A stretch of DNA of 64,000 nucleotides from Flavobacteriaceae bacterium (GTDB lineage Bacteria > Bacteroidota > Bacteroidia > Flavobacteriales > Flavobacteriaceae). This document shows, in pieces, positions 39,426 to 49,906 of this stretch. Numbering within the stretch: position 1 is the stretch's first letter; each line of letters begins with the position of its first letter. The position numbers and the translations under genes are program-made. The stretch is from the NCBI GenBank assembly GCA_020854235.1, contig JADZFW010000042.1:17845-81844 (forward strand), read 5' to 3'. A model generated the notes under the pieces. It was not told the DNA's origin, did no database searches, and saw only the letters and a program-made list of their open reading frames with translations.

Positions 39426-42368
39426 TCAACCAATTCTAATTTGAATTATCGTTCCACCTTCATCCGGATCGATAAAGGTTATATCAATATGGTAACCCAA
39501 TTGGTTTAATACTTCCACACGGTTTTTGATCAATTCCAAACCTCTTGATTTATTGGCAGGAATAGACAATAATTTCCGTTGTAATGATTCTTTTCTGCCT
39601 ATACCGTTATCTTGTATCAAACAAATGATAGCATCGTCTTGTTCTGCAATATTTATTTTTATCAAGCCTTGATTAGTACTAGCTAAAATACCGTGTTTGA
39701 TTGCATTCTCCACAAAAGGCTGTATAATCAAGGGTGGTATGGTTTTATTCAATAAATTCTGATTTTCAATATCAAATTCATAATTGATTTTGCCTTCAGG
39801 ATATTTCATCTTTTCCAAATCCATATACATTTTGAGCATTTCTACTTCATCTTTAATACTGATTTCATTATTGGTAATATTTCCCGACAAAATTTGGGTG
39901 CTTTTGATAGAAGATTCCATATAAGATCGTAACAAACGAGAAAATTTAACCAAATACTCATTGGCTTTCTCCGGTTGATGCTGATTGATAATACTTTGTA
40001 CAGAAGATAAAAAATTGAAAATGAAATGCGGATTCATTTGTGCTTGAAGCGTTGCAATCTCATGAAATTTGAGTTTGCGTTCGTTTTCAGCTACTTTGAT
40101 TCTGTTTTTGTAATATATATAAACTAAATAGGCTGTCGTTCCAGAAAACAGAAGTAAAAGGAAAAAAGCGAGTTGGTAGAAAAATGGCTCTTGAAACAGT
40201 GGAAGCGATACTTTAATATGTACTACACTTTCTTTAATAAATGATGAACTATTGGTTTGACTTCCATTTTTGGCTCTTACTTTGAAGGTGTATTTCCCCG
40301 ATTTAAGATTGGTATAAGTCACTTGTTTTTGATGTGTCCAATCGGACCAGTTTTCATCAAAACCTTCCAATTTGTATTGAAAAACGCTTTGTGTAGGCAA
40401 ACCAAATCCTACTGTTTCATATTTGATTTCCAATTTGTTCACAGATTTGGGTAACCGAATTGTGCTTTTTCCATTTTCTTCTGAATTGGACAAACCTGTA
40501 TCGTTGATGCTACTTACCCAAACATTAAAATAATCGGGAGTATAGGAAATCTTACTTAAATCTAATACGGAAGTGAAAGTAGTAGAAGGAATAAACACTT
40601 TGTTCCCATCAACCATAAATCCATTTTGTGCAATTTCTTCACTTACAAATCCATTTCGGTAATTGTACATTTTGTAATGTAATTGTCCATTTTGGTTGAA
40701 TTGGAGTAAATCAATGATGTATAATTCGTGTGAAGTTCCCACCAATACATGCTTATCTTGGATTACTTCTATATCCAAAATATAGGTTTGAAATGTGTCA
40801 GAATTGAGTTTGGTAAATTGATTGTTTTTTTGATTATAATACCACAAACCATCTGTTCCTCCTAACCATATATTGCCTTTTGCATCTTTGTCCATTGAAA
40901 TAACGCCATCACTAGGAGCATGATTAAACAATCTATTGATATCCGAAAAAGTTCCCGATGCTCGGTTAAAAACGACCATATTTTCCCAACTTCCAACCCA
41001 AATTTCTTGCTCATTTTTAAATTCAAAGCAAGTTGGACGCGTAATAATCAGTTTTTTACTTTCATCTTTATAGATCTTTTTTTGACCATTCGCATCAAAG
41101 AAAGCCAAACCATTTTCCTGACCGGCAATAGTTGATTTTGAATAGGGATCATATTGAGTTATGATGCTTAATTCATGGTCAATACGTTTGAAATGATGAT
41201 AATCGTATTTTAATATGCCGTTTTGGGTAGGAAAATATAGATTTCCCGAAGAATCAGTTGAAGCGCCATAATAAAACTCCGTTTCAGGTTTGCCGTTTGG
41301 TTGAAGAGTAGGTAGTTTAACCTTGGAATGTGTTTCCGGTTGCATTTCAAACAAACCCACCGTATATTCACCGGAATAATATTTACCATTTTTTCCTTTT
41401 ATAAGCGTCCAAACGTCGTTCATGTATTCTTTAGGAAACATTTTTAATGCTCCATTTCCTACTTGATACAATCCATTGTCTGTTGCAACCCAATAATTGC
41501 CATCAAAATCCATGATGGCATCAAAAGGCATTTTTAAAATAGGGAAGGAAAGGTGTTCGCTTGAATGGTTTTTACGATTTAATAAATAGTACTGAAATCC
41601 ATATCGAAATAAATGCAAATCAACCGGTAAATCATTGATGCTGAAATTTTTCAAAATTCCTTTTTCTAAATCAGCTGTAAAATAGATGTGTCTTGTTAAT
41701 GGATTTTGAACCGTAATGTGTAGATTGTCTTGTTCTACCACATAAACATTTCCATTTTCAAACTTTTCAAGTGATATGGCACCTTTAAAGGTCTGTTTGA
41801 TTAGTTTGCCATTTTGAATATATCTCAATATATTTAAAGAATCTTTTATTCTGAAATAGGCTATATTACTTTTAGAATCAAAATAATTGGAATAAGCAAA
41901 ATGTGAAAAAATCACGTTTGTTTGGTATGTTTGTACTATTTTCCCATTTTGAATTTCCTTGATAGAATGCGCATCATATAGCCAATATTTCTCATTTCCT
42001 ATCAAAAAAGAGGTGGCTTCAGTGAATTGATGTAGAAGAATCATTTTGCCTTTATCAAACTTGTAAATTCCCTTTCTGGTACCAATCATGATATCACCTT
42101 GTGTTGATTCATCAATGCGGAAAATATATTGGTTTTTGAGAAAAATTTCAAAGTTTTCACCATTGTATCTAGCTAAACCACCTTTGGTACCAACCCATAT
42201 ATAGCCTTTACTATCCTGATGTAAAAACTGAACCTGTATTTGCGGCAAACCGTTGTGGGTTGTGTAATTAATATAAGGCATGTGTTGAGCAAACAAGCTA
42301 TTTGTCGCCCAAAAAATAATGTAAATGATGTATAAATACTTTTTTGACATAAAATTCAATGAAGTCAT
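39426..42368 (-). CDS. two-component propeller sensor histidine kinase (Y_Y_Y plus His_kinase)
   Basis: 980 aa; YTNLKSGKYTFKVRAKNG; LQAQMNPHFIFNFLSSVQSII; QDNGIGRKE. Confidence 0.92.
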   Translation of the reverse strand: MTSLNFMSKKYLYIIYIIFWATNSLFAQHMPYINYTTHNGLPQIQVQFLHQDSKGYIWVGTKGGLARYNGENFEIFLKNQYIFRIDESTQGDIMIGTRKGIYKFDKGKMILLHQFTEATSFLIGNEKYWLYDAHSIKEIQNGKIVQTYQTNVIFSHFAYSNYFDSKSNIAYFRIKDSLNILRYIQNGKLIKQTFKGAISLEKFENGNVYVVEQDNLHITVQNPLTRHIYFTADLEKGILKNFSINDLPVDLHLFRYGFQYYLLNRKNHSSEHLSFPILKMPFDAIMDFDGNYWVATDNGLYQVGNGALKMFPKEYMNDVWTLIKGKNGKYYSGEYTVGLFEMQPETHSKVKLPTLQPNGKPETEFYYGASTDSSGNLYFPTQNGILKYDYHHFKRIDHELSIITQYDPYSKSTIAGQENGLAFFDANGQKKIYKDESKKLIITRPTCFEFKNEQEIWVGSWENMVVFNRASGTFSDINRLFNHAPSDGVISMDKDAKGNIWLGGTDGLWYYNQKNNQFTKLNSDTFQTYILDIEVIQDKHVLVGTSHELYIIDLLQFNQNGQLHYKMYNYRNGFVSEEIAQNGFMVDGNKVFIPSTTFTSVLDLSKISYTPDYFNVWVSSINDTGLSNSEENGKSTIRLPKSVNKLEIKYETVGFGLPTQSVFQYKLEGFDENWSDWTHQKQVTYTNLKSGKYTFKVRAKNGSQTNSSSFIKESVVHIKVSLPLFQEPFFYQLAFFLLLLFSGTTAYLVYIYYKNRIKVAENERKLKFHEIATLQAQMNPHFIFNFLSSVQSIINQHQPEKANEYLVKFSRLLRSYMESSIKSTQILSGNITNNEISIKDEVEMLKMYMDLEKMKYPEGKINYEFDIENQNLLNKTIPPLIIQPFVENAIKHGILASTNQGLIKINIAEQDDAIICLIQDNGIGRKESLQRKLLSIPANKSRGLELIKNRVEVLNQLGYHIDITFIDPDEGGTIIQIRIG

Positions 42369-42409
42369 TTAAACTTTTTTGATTATAGCGAAAAATTAAA
42401 ATTTTTGTT

Positions 42410-42478
42410 CCATATTTAGTTTTTTGCACTACATAGTAGCGCTACGGAGTAATAAAAAAATTAAATATGGGGCAAAAA
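42410..42478. promoter_or_regulatory. nested inverted repeats upstream of the sensor kinase
   Basis: CCATATTTA ... TAAATATGG (42410/42462), TTTTTGC ... GCAAAAA, internal palindrome GTAGCGCTAC 42436-42445. Confidence 0.4.
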
Positions 42479-42852
42479 GATAATTTTACAGCCAATTGAA
42501 AAAAGTTTAAATAAATTCAATATCAAAAATACAACTTTTAAAAGCAATGAACTAAAAAAAATAACAATTGGACGATATACGTAATAGTTGGAAGTTTCAG
42601 CGCATTTACATTATCCTATGACCAATCCCATTAAAAACTTAATTACTACCAAAAAAAGTCTTTCAACATTAAATCTAGTTCTTACGATATTAAATCTCGT
42701 TATTCTATTACTGTACCGAAACCAATCAGTGTTTATTTTAAACACCCAAAATGCTTAGTTTATAAAATGATTATTTAAATCAGTGTTTATTGTGTTTTAA
42801 TTTAAATGTTTTGTAATTAAATATATATTTATTGTTTATTAATAAATTTGTA

Positions 42853-42860
42853 TATATTTG
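42853..42860 (+). promoter_or_regulatory. Bacteroidota-type -7 promoter element TATATTTG
   Basis: Matches TAnnTTTG, 15-30 bp upstream of the DUF2975 ORF. Confidence 0.4.
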
Positions 42861-42874
42861 TACCCTAATTTTAA

Positions 42875-43435
42875 ATGAATTCTAAAATGTCAACAAAAAA
42901 AGATTATTTTCTAAAAACCTTACATGTTTTTTCGTGGATCATTTTTATCGGTTTATGTATCGAAGCAGGCGGTTTTATTTTCAATGTATTTTTCACATTA
43001 TTAATTAATCCGGTAGGTGCTCAAAAATTTTGGACCGAAGTTAATTTATCCGAATTGTACTCTTTTAATCAAAGTCATTATGTAACCTTAACATCAATCA
43101 TGATTATAGTAGCTGTGTTGAAAGCTTTGATGTTTTATTTTATCGTAGAAATATTTTTCAATAAAAAATTTGATTTATCAAATCCATTTAATGAACATGT
43201 CAAACGATTTATTTCTAAAACGGCCTATATTGCTTTGGGAATTGGTTTGTTTTCTTTTTGGGGTGCAGAATTTGTGGAAAATTTGATACATCAAGGCGTA
43301 AAATTACCTCTTTTACAAAATTTAAAATTGGCAGGAGCCGATGTATGGTTTTTTATGGGAATAACGCTTTTGGTTATTGCACAAGTATTTCAAAAAGGAA
43401 TAGAATTACAAAATGAAAACGATTTAACTATTTAA
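42875..43435 (+). CDS. DUF2975 membrane protein
   Basis: 186 aa, 4 TM; paired with a small HTH gene. Confidence 0.85.
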   Translation: MNSKMSTKKDYFLKTLHVFSWIIFIGLCIEAGGFIFNVFFTLLINPVGAQKFWTEVNLSELYSFNQSHYVTLTSIMIIVAVLKALMFYFIVEIFFNKKFDLSNPFNEHVKRFISKTAYIALGIGLFSFWGAEFVENLIHQGVKLPLLQNLKLAGADVWFFMGITLLVIAQVFQKGIELQNENDLTI

Positions 43436-43438
43436 GAT

Positions 43439-43645
43439 ATGCCAATAATTGTAAACTTAGATGTGATGATGGCCAAACGTAAAATGTCATTAAACGAACT
43501 GTCTGAGAAAGTGGATTTAACTCTTTCCAATCTATCTATATTAAAAACAGGAAAGGCAAAAGCTATTCGTTTTTCTACTTTAGAGTCAATATGTAAAGTT
43601 TTGGACTGTCAACCCGGCGATATTTTAGAATATAAGTTGAAATAG
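43439..43645 (+). CDS. small Xre/Cro-type HTH regulator
   Basis: 68 aa; MPIIVNLDVMMAKRKMSLNELSEKVDLTLSNLSILKTGKAKAIRFSTLESICKVLDCQPGDILEY. Confidence 0.93.
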   Translation: MPIIVNLDVMMAKRKMSLNELSEKVDLTLSNLSILKTGKAKAIRFSTLESICKVLDCQPGDILEYKLK

Positions 43646-43736
43646 TTATCAAAAAGCAACTAGAGTGTGAATAATTTCAATGTATTGAAATATTTGCTTA
43701 ATGGTTTAGGGTGTTGAAAACTGGAATAATTAAAAA

Positions 43737-44360
43737 CTAGGGGATATTTAAATATTTATGTGTTTGAACAGAAACCTTCCACTGTGGATGTTTCATAACG
43801 TATGCTGTAATCAAAGGGATCATTTTCTCTCTTACACTCCATTCCGGTTGTAAATACAATTGGCAATGTTCTTGTACCTGTGCTGCTTGTTCTTCCGCAA
43901 ATTCAAAATCCTGCTTACTTCGAATGATGATTTTTAATTCATGTGCCATGGTAAAAATCTCTTTGACCGGAAGTTTATTCCTTTTTGGAGACAAACATAT
44001 CCAATCCCAATATCCTGAAATAGGAGCTGAACCCGAGGTTTCTAAGTGTACACTGATGCCATTTTCATGTAGTTTTTTAGTAAGATATTGCATGTTGGAT
44101 TCCAGTGGTTCACCACCGGTTACCACAACAGTCTTTGAATATTGAACAGCATTTTCAACAATTTGATCCGAGTCAGTCAAGGGATGTAAAGAGGCATCCC
44201 AACTTTCTTTTACATCACACCAATGACAACCTACGTCACAGCCGCCAACTCTTATAAAATAGGCAGCTTTACCTGTATGATATCCTTCACCTTGAATGGT
44301 ATAGAATTCTTCCATCAATGGTAATTGTAAGCCTTTTTTTGTTTTTTCAGAATTGGTCAT
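43737..44360 (-). CDS. queE: 7-carboxy-7-deazaguanine synthase
   Basis: 207 aa radical SAM; LMEEFYTIQGEGYHTGKAAYFIRVGGCDVGCHWCDVKESWD. Confidence 0.93.
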   Translation of the reverse strand: MTNSEKTKKGLQLPLMEEFYTIQGEGYHTGKAAYFIRVGGCDVGCHWCDVKESWDASLHPLTDSDQIVENAVQYSKTVVVTGGEPLESNMQYLTKKLHENGISVHLETSGSAPISGYWDWICLSPKRNKLPVKEIFTMAHELKIIIRSKQDFEFAEEQAAQVQEHCQLYLQPEWSVREKMIPLITAYVMKHPQWKVSVQTHKYLNIP

Positions 44361-44454
44361 GTTTTAATTTTAATATGTTTAATATATTTTTAAATATATT
44401 ATAATTTCAATATATGATTATTGACGTATGTTTAAATTGTAAATAATGATTAAA

Positions 44455-45663
44455 TTAAGTATTAATTACTTCATTTATTGATTCCAATAGTATATCACAC
44501 CCTTTTTCGAGCTCCTGAATGGTAATATTTAACGGTGGCGTAATTCTAATGGCTCTTCCTTCAAATAACAACCAAAACAAAATCAATCCTTTATCCAATG
44601 CTTTCAAAATAATTTGTGTTGCCAATTCTGGTGTTTCTACCATAGCTGCCAACATCAAACCTTTACCTCGTATAGATTGAATTGCGGGATGTACTAATTT
44701 TTCTCGAATAAATTGCTCTTTGGCTGCAATTTCAGACATTAATCCGCTTGCTAGTACTTCTTTTAAAGTAGCATATCCGGCTGCTGCAATGACTGGATGT
44801 CCTCCAAAAGTGGTGATATGTCCTAATTTTGGATTTTCGACCAATTGCATCATGTTTTCTTTCGATGAAATAAATGCACCTATTGGCATGCCACCACCTA
44901 ATCCCTTTCCGGTAATAAAGATATCAGGAACTACATCGTGATACATAAATTCAAATAACTTACCGGTCCTCCCAACTCCCGACTGAATTTCGTCCAAAAT
45001 CAACAATGCACCAACTTCTTCGCATCTTTCTTTCACAGCTTGTAAATATCCTACTTCAGGCACTACAAAACCGGCACTTCCTTGAATAGTTTCTAAAATA
45101 ACTGCTGCCGTTTCGCAGGTGATTTTATCAAGATCTTCCAAATTATTGAATTGAATAAATTTGGTTCCTGGAATCAATGGCCTAAAAGCATTTTTGGTAG
45201 ATTCTTGTCCATTGATACTCATTGAACCCTGTGAATTGCCATGATAGGCATAACGAGCCGAAATGATTTCAAATCTTCCGGTAACCCGTTTGGCCAATTT
45301 CAATGAACCTTCAGTCGCTTCAGTCCCCGAGTTGGTTAGGTAAACCATATTTAATGATTCGGGAAGATTCTCAACCAATAATTTGGATAATGCCAAAGGT
45401 ACATCTTGTACAAATTCGCCATAAACCATCACATGCGTGTACAAATTCATTTGGTCGATCATAGCCTCTTGAACTACTTGGGGACTATGTCCCAGTGAAT
45501 TGGCTGAAACACCTGCAACAAAGTCCAAATAGGCTTTGCCTTGCTTGTCATAAACATAACTTCCTTTGGCTGATGAAATATCCAAACCCATTGGATGTAG
45601 CGAGGTTTGTGCCTGAAACTGTAAATAATCTTGATTCATGTTTTCTTTTGGATAAGTGGGCAA
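44455..45663 (-). CDS. class III aminotransferase (aspartate aminotransferase family)
   Basis: 402 aa; LLILDEIQSGVGRTGKLF, DIFITGKGLGGGMPIGAFI. Confidence 0.92.
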   Translation of the reverse strand: MPTYPKENMNQDYLQFQAQTSLHPMGLDISSAKGSYVYDKQGKAYLDFVAGVSANSLGHSPQVVQEAMIDQMNLYTHVMVYGEFVQDVPLALSKLLVENLPESLNMVYLTNSGTEATEGSLKLAKRVTGRFEIISARYAYHGNSQGSMSINGQESTKNAFRPLIPGTKFIQFNNLEDLDKITCETAAVILETIQGSAGFVVPEVGYLQAVKERCEEVGALLILDEIQSGVGRTGKLFEFMYHDVVPDIFITGKGLGGGMPIGAFISSKENMMQLVENPKLGHITTFGGHPVIAAAGYATLKEVLASGLMSEIAAKEQFIREKLVHPAIQSIRGKGLMLAAMVETPELATQIILKALDKGLILFWLLFEGRAIRITPPLNITIQELEKGCDILLESINEVINT

Positions 45664-45755
45664 AATTAAGTAAACATTAGAGAATGCGTAAATTAATTAT
45701 CAAAATAAATTTTACTTAAACATATTGATTTCAATATAAGTTTCAATAAAAAAAA

Positions 45756-45778
45756 ACCGACAATAATAGATTGTCGGT
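45756..45778 (-). terminator. intrinsic terminator
   Basis: ACCGACAAT-AATAG-ATTGTCGGT with A-run at 45749-45756 (T-run on the minus strand), downstream of the 45793 ORF. Confidence 0.8.
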
Positions 45779-45792
45779 AAAAATATAATATT

Positions 45793-46029
45793 TTATAATT
45801 TTTTTAATCTAATAATTTCTTCTTTTGCTGCTTGTATGAGTTCTTTGTGAAATTTGATTTCATTTAGATCATTAATTAATTTAATATCATGTAAGGTTCT
45901 ATGAATTAAACTTTCACAATATTCTATTTTAGTCTCTTTATTTAATTCTATTACTGTGTTTTTATATAATTCATCATATTCACTCAGAATTTTAAGTTTC
46001 TTTTTAATGAAAAATTTCATAAAATACAA
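45793..46029 (-). CDS. hypothetical protein, 78 aa
   Basis: Co-directional, 1 bp from the TonB receptor; charged helical composition. Confidence 0.55.
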   Translation of the reverse strand: MYFMKFFIKKKLKILSEYDELYKNTVIELNKETKIEYCESLIHRTLHDIKLINDLNEIKFHKELIQAAKEEIIRLKKL

Positions 46030-46030
46030 T

Positions 46031-48433
46031 TTAGAATTTACTTTTCAAAGAAAATATAAAACTTCTACCAGCTCCCGAAATTCCCGAACTATAAGGTCGG
46101 TATCTTTGGTCTGTAATGTTTTCAATACCTAGAGTCAATGTTAAGTATTTGGAAAATTCATAGGAACCTTTAAAGTTTAAGGTATACCAAGAAGGTGAAT
46201 AGGGATTACCATCAGCATCCAACGCATACATATAGTCTTTTGCCTTTTCTTCTACCGGAAGTTGGTTAAAAGATTTTTCACCTGTGTAAACTGTGTTTAA
46301 TTGAAAATTAAACTTGTTTTTTTGATAATTCAAAGATGCATTTGTAAAAAATGGTGCCGCGTGACGTGACGGACTGGTTTCACCATTATCCAATTCTTCA
46401 TCCCCTTTTTGATAATTGACTTGTGATTCAATTCCAAATCCGTTGTTCAATTTTACTTCCAATCCGGCTTGTATACCATATACAGTGGCTTTGGCTGCAT
46501 TTTGTAGTGCCAATACGTCACTCAATTCACCATCATACATGATTTGACTTTCTCCATTCAAAGTGAACGCCCGACGAACCATAGCCTGATCTAAATAGGT
46601 ATAATAACCCGAAATATCTGCTTTAACATGGTTTCCAAACATCTTGGCCAATCCTAAATCTAAACTATAGGCATATTCTGCTTTTAAATCGGGATTGGGG
46701 ACAACAACTGAACCTGGTTCGGAATCAAATACTTTTCCCATATCATCAATATTGGGAGAACGAAATGCAGTTGAAGCATTAAAACTCATCTCAAATTTTT
46801 GAATAGGTTTATAAACAAAACCGATGCTTCCAGTTAATGCACCGTCACTTGAATGCAATTCCGTAAAAGGAAATGGATAAAATGTAGTGTCAAATTGTGC
46901 GTTTATTTTATAAATATTATATCGCAATCCTGATTGGAAATTAAAATTCTCAGAAAATTTATGTTGATTGGAAATATAGGCTGCAATAGAATTCCAATTA
47001 GACATTGGATAACGTGAAGGTCCATTTTCTATTTCGTTTGTGCTTATATTAACATTATCACCCGCAGAATTAACATCGTCAAAAACGTATTCCAAACCAT
47101 ATATCAATTGGTTTTTCTCTCCAAATGCCTTTTGAAAATCCAAATTTCCTGACCAGGCATTTACCTTTTCTGTTCGTATTTCGCGTTTGGAACTATTGAG
47201 ATTTCTACTGATGCGACTTTCTTCAAAAAATTGTTGTGCCAATTTCAAACTCAACTGATCAAACCATTTTTCATAAGATGTCAGATTGATGCTGACCTGA
47301 TTCATCATCCATTTTTGTGGACCGTAACTCCATTCTCCATATCTTGGATTGCCATTTCGCTTACGCAAATGATAATCATATCTCGAATATTCGGAAGTAG
47401 TAGAATAGTGGTAGGCATAGTTAAAATCCCATTTTTTATTGGGTTTAAACCGAATTTTTTGCATAAAATTGGATTGATTGTAACCCGAAGGTACTTGAAG
47501 TTCAGGGTCTTTATTAATCACAATTACATCGGCCCCATTCTCTCTAATAACATAAAAAGGTCTTAAATAGTCATCAGGACCGTTACTTCCCATTTTAAGG
47601 TCATCAAACAGATTGAAACTGAGACTGGTAACTGCAGCCCATTTATTACCACCGGTATTGAGGTCAAAATGTGCTGAATGCTCATGATTAGCAGTAGCAT
47701 GACGATAAATAAGATTTCCGGAAACAATAGTTTCATGGGTCATTGAAAGTTGTGGCGTATGGGTTTGAAAACTCATGACACCTCCAATAGCATCACTTCC
47801 ATAAATAACGGAACCAGGGCCAAACAAAACTTCGGTTTTCTCCAAAGCAAATGGGTCTATCGAAATGACATTCTGTATGTTTCCCGACCTAAAAATAGCG
47901 GTATTCATGCGAATTCCATCCACAGAATACAATAACCTGTTGGTTGCAAATCCTCGAATCATGGGGCTACCACCACCTTGTTGACTTTTTTGAATGAATA
48001 CCTTTCCGGTACTTCCCAATAAATCGGCAGAGGTTTGAGGATTTTGGAATTCGATATCTTCCGTCGTAACTGAAATAATCTTAGAAGGAATGTCATCAGA
48101 ATGTTGACTCCATTTAGATGCTGAAATAATGATTTCATCCATACTCAACGCTATTGGACTAAGACTGTAATTAAATTGTAAAGCCTCTAATTCCTTATAA
48201 CTAATAGAAGTTGTAGTATATCCCAACATCCCGATTTCAATTTTTTCAGATTTTTTAAATTCTGAAATACTGGCCTGCCCCTTAATATTGGTAGTTGTAT
48301 AAATATTGGGTTTATAACTGATAATTGTTGCCAATTCTAATGGTTCTCCAGTAGATTTATCAGTTAATGTTAAGGTTTGAGAAAATGTAATGGTTGAGAA
48401 AAAAAGTGCTATAAAAAGAGATTTATAAGACAT
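46031..48433 (-). CDS. TonB-dependent receptor
   Basis: 800 aa; carboxypeptidase-D-like N-terminus, plug GGGSPMIRGFATNRLLYSVDGIRMN, C-terminal beta-barrel ending in F. Confidence 0.93.
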   Translation of the reverse strand: MSYKSLFIALFFSTITFSQTLTLTDKSTGEPLELATIISYKPNIYTTTNIKGQASISEFKKSEKIEIGMLGYTTTSISYKELEALQFNYSLSPIALSMDEIIISASKWSQHSDDIPSKIISVTTEDIEFQNPQTSADLLGSTGKVFIQKSQQGGGSPMIRGFATNRLLYSVDGIRMNTAIFRSGNIQNVISIDPFALEKTEVLFGPGSVIYGSDAIGGVMSFQTHTPQLSMTHETIVSGNLIYRHATANHEHSAHFDLNTGGNKWAAVTSLSFNLFDDLKMGSNGPDDYLRPFYVIRENGADVIVINKDPELQVPSGYNQSNFMQKIRFKPNKKWDFNYAYHYSTTSEYSRYDYHLRKRNGNPRYGEWSYGPQKWMMNQVSINLTSYEKWFDQLSLKLAQQFFEESRISRNLNSSKREIRTEKVNAWSGNLDFQKAFGEKNQLIYGLEYVFDDVNSAGDNVNISTNEIENGPSRYPMSNWNSIAAYISNQHKFSENFNFQSGLRYNIYKINAQFDTTFYPFPFTELHSSDGALTGSIGFVYKPIQKFEMSFNASTAFRSPNIDDMGKVFDSEPGSVVVPNPDLKAEYAYSLDLGLAKMFGNHVKADISGYYTYLDQAMVRRAFTLNGESQIMYDGELSDVLALQNAAKATVYGIQAGLEVKLNNGFGIESQVNYQKGDEELDNGETSPSRHAAPFFTNASLNYQKNKFNFQLNTVYTGEKSFNQLPVEEKAKDYMYALDADGNPYSPSWYTLNFKGSYEFSKYLTLTLGIENITDQRYRPYSSGISGAGRSFIFSLKSKF

Positions 48434-48540
48434 AAATTGTAAATTTGGTTAACTATATATCTCATCAAATAATATGCCAAAATTTATAATTTTTTATAAA
48501 TCTAGATTGTATTTTTAATCCATTTAAACATAAAAAAAAA

Positions 48541-48564
48541 GGATAATCTGATTTAGAATTATCC
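48541..48564 (-). terminator. intrinsic terminator-like hairpin
   Basis: GGATAAT...ATTATCC with poly-A (T on minus) at 48532-48540, downstream of the 48598 ORF. Confidence 0.65.
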
Positions 48565-48597
48565 CTTATTTTAAGTTGTGTAATTATTCTTTACAAT

Positions 48598-49803
48598 TTA
48601 AAATGATTGATTATCAACAATCTGTAACATTTTATTTTTAAAATCAGCCAATGCATACTTTATAAATTCTGAATCAATAGGGAAAGGGACTTCTTTGTTT
48701 TGTAATAATTGATAATATTTTTCCTCAATGGCTCTTTGGTCTCCTCTAAAAATAGCATATGTATTTTCAAATCGGGCTTCTCCTAATACGGGAGTATTTG
48801 CAGTCGTAGTGTTGTTTATCAAGTTTTTAATGGTAATTGTACCATCTACTTGTCCTGATTTAATCTGCTGCATAACTCTTACTTCAGCTTGAACCGTTAT
48901 GATTTTGTCTCTTTTTCTGTCATTACCCAAACTATCTTTAGCTACATTTCCATTTGAATCATATATATATTCCCATCCATCTTTGATACGAGCTTGTTGT
49001 GGTATAAGTTCAGAATTTACCTGTTGAGGTGCAATATTTAAATGACTCAATAAAATACTAACTTCATAGTCATAGGTAATCTTTTTGTCTTTGGTGTTGT
49101 GATAAATGACCCATGGATTTTTCATATTGGATTCTTCAATTCTCAATAATTCATTGACATCTTCTTGAGTAGTGGCTGAGGAAATTTTATTATCCAATTT
49201 CAACCATACAAAACTACTGCCACGTGCTTTTGCTTGGTTTATCAAATCTGTAATATTAGAAACATAAGTTGGGTTGACATATTCCAATTCCCCATACATT
49301 TTATAGGCTTCACGGGCATCCAATTTAGTTCCTTTCATTTTTTCATTGGCTGCACTCAATAAATATTGTGAATAATTTTTTTTGGAAGCAGCTATTTCAT
49401 TGGAATAATCTGTGATGTTAAAGGCAACTTCTTTTCCATTGTGATACAAAGGTTGTAAGCTAATGACTTGGTATTGACGAGCATCTAAAGCTTCGTATAA
49501 TGCATAGATTTTTTTTAAATTTAAGGGATTGTTTTGTGTTTTGTACAAATCAATTTGCTTTAAATCTCTTTCATTAGCTTTATCAAATGCACGTTTGAAA
49601 GCAAGCACCAATTTATCATCGCCTTTATCTTTTGATAGTTTGTCGAAACCTATTTCAAAAGCTTCGTCATAATTACCTGATTTAATATTGTTTTCAGCTT
49701 GTTTGCTGGCACTACAAGATGAAATTAGCCATATTAAGGCTATAAAATAAAAGTAATTTTTAAATCTCATGGGATTATTTTTTAAATTGTAAGAATAGCT
49801 CAT
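48598..49803 (-). CDS. hypothetical lipoprotein
   Basis: 401 aa; lipobox LIWLISSCSASKQ. Confidence 0.75.
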   Translation of the reverse strand: MSYSYNLKNNPMRFKNYFYFIALIWLISSCSASKQAENNIKSGNYDEAFEIGFDKLSKDKGDDKLVLAFKRAFDKANERDLKQIDLYKTQNNPLNLKKIYALYEALDARQYQVISLQPLYHNGKEVAFNITDYSNEIAASKKNYSQYLLSAANEKMKGTKLDAREAYKMYGELEYVNPTYVSNITDLINQAKARGSSFVWLKLDNKISSATTQEDVNELLRIEESNMKNPWVIYHNTKDKKITYDYEVSILLSHLNIAPQQVNSELIPQQARIKDGWEYIYDSNGNVAKDSLGNDRKRDKIITVQAEVRVMQQIKSGQVDGTITIKNLINNTTTANTPVLGEARFENTYAIFRGDQRAIEEKYYQLLQNKEVPFPIDSEFIKYALADFKNKMLQIVDNQSF

Positions 49804-49906
49804 TTAAACTTTTCAAAAATACTAAAAAAAGATAAATGTGATGACTTTATCTATCAAAAGAGTAAGTTTTTGATGAAAAAAAATTCTATGAGAAGTTATA
49901 GTATTA

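Noticed and set aside
42875-43645. DUF2975 plus small HTH pair as a toxin-antitoxin module
   Set aside because: This membrane-protein/YozG-like pair is a widespread regulatory arrangement and nothing in the sequence indicates toxicity.
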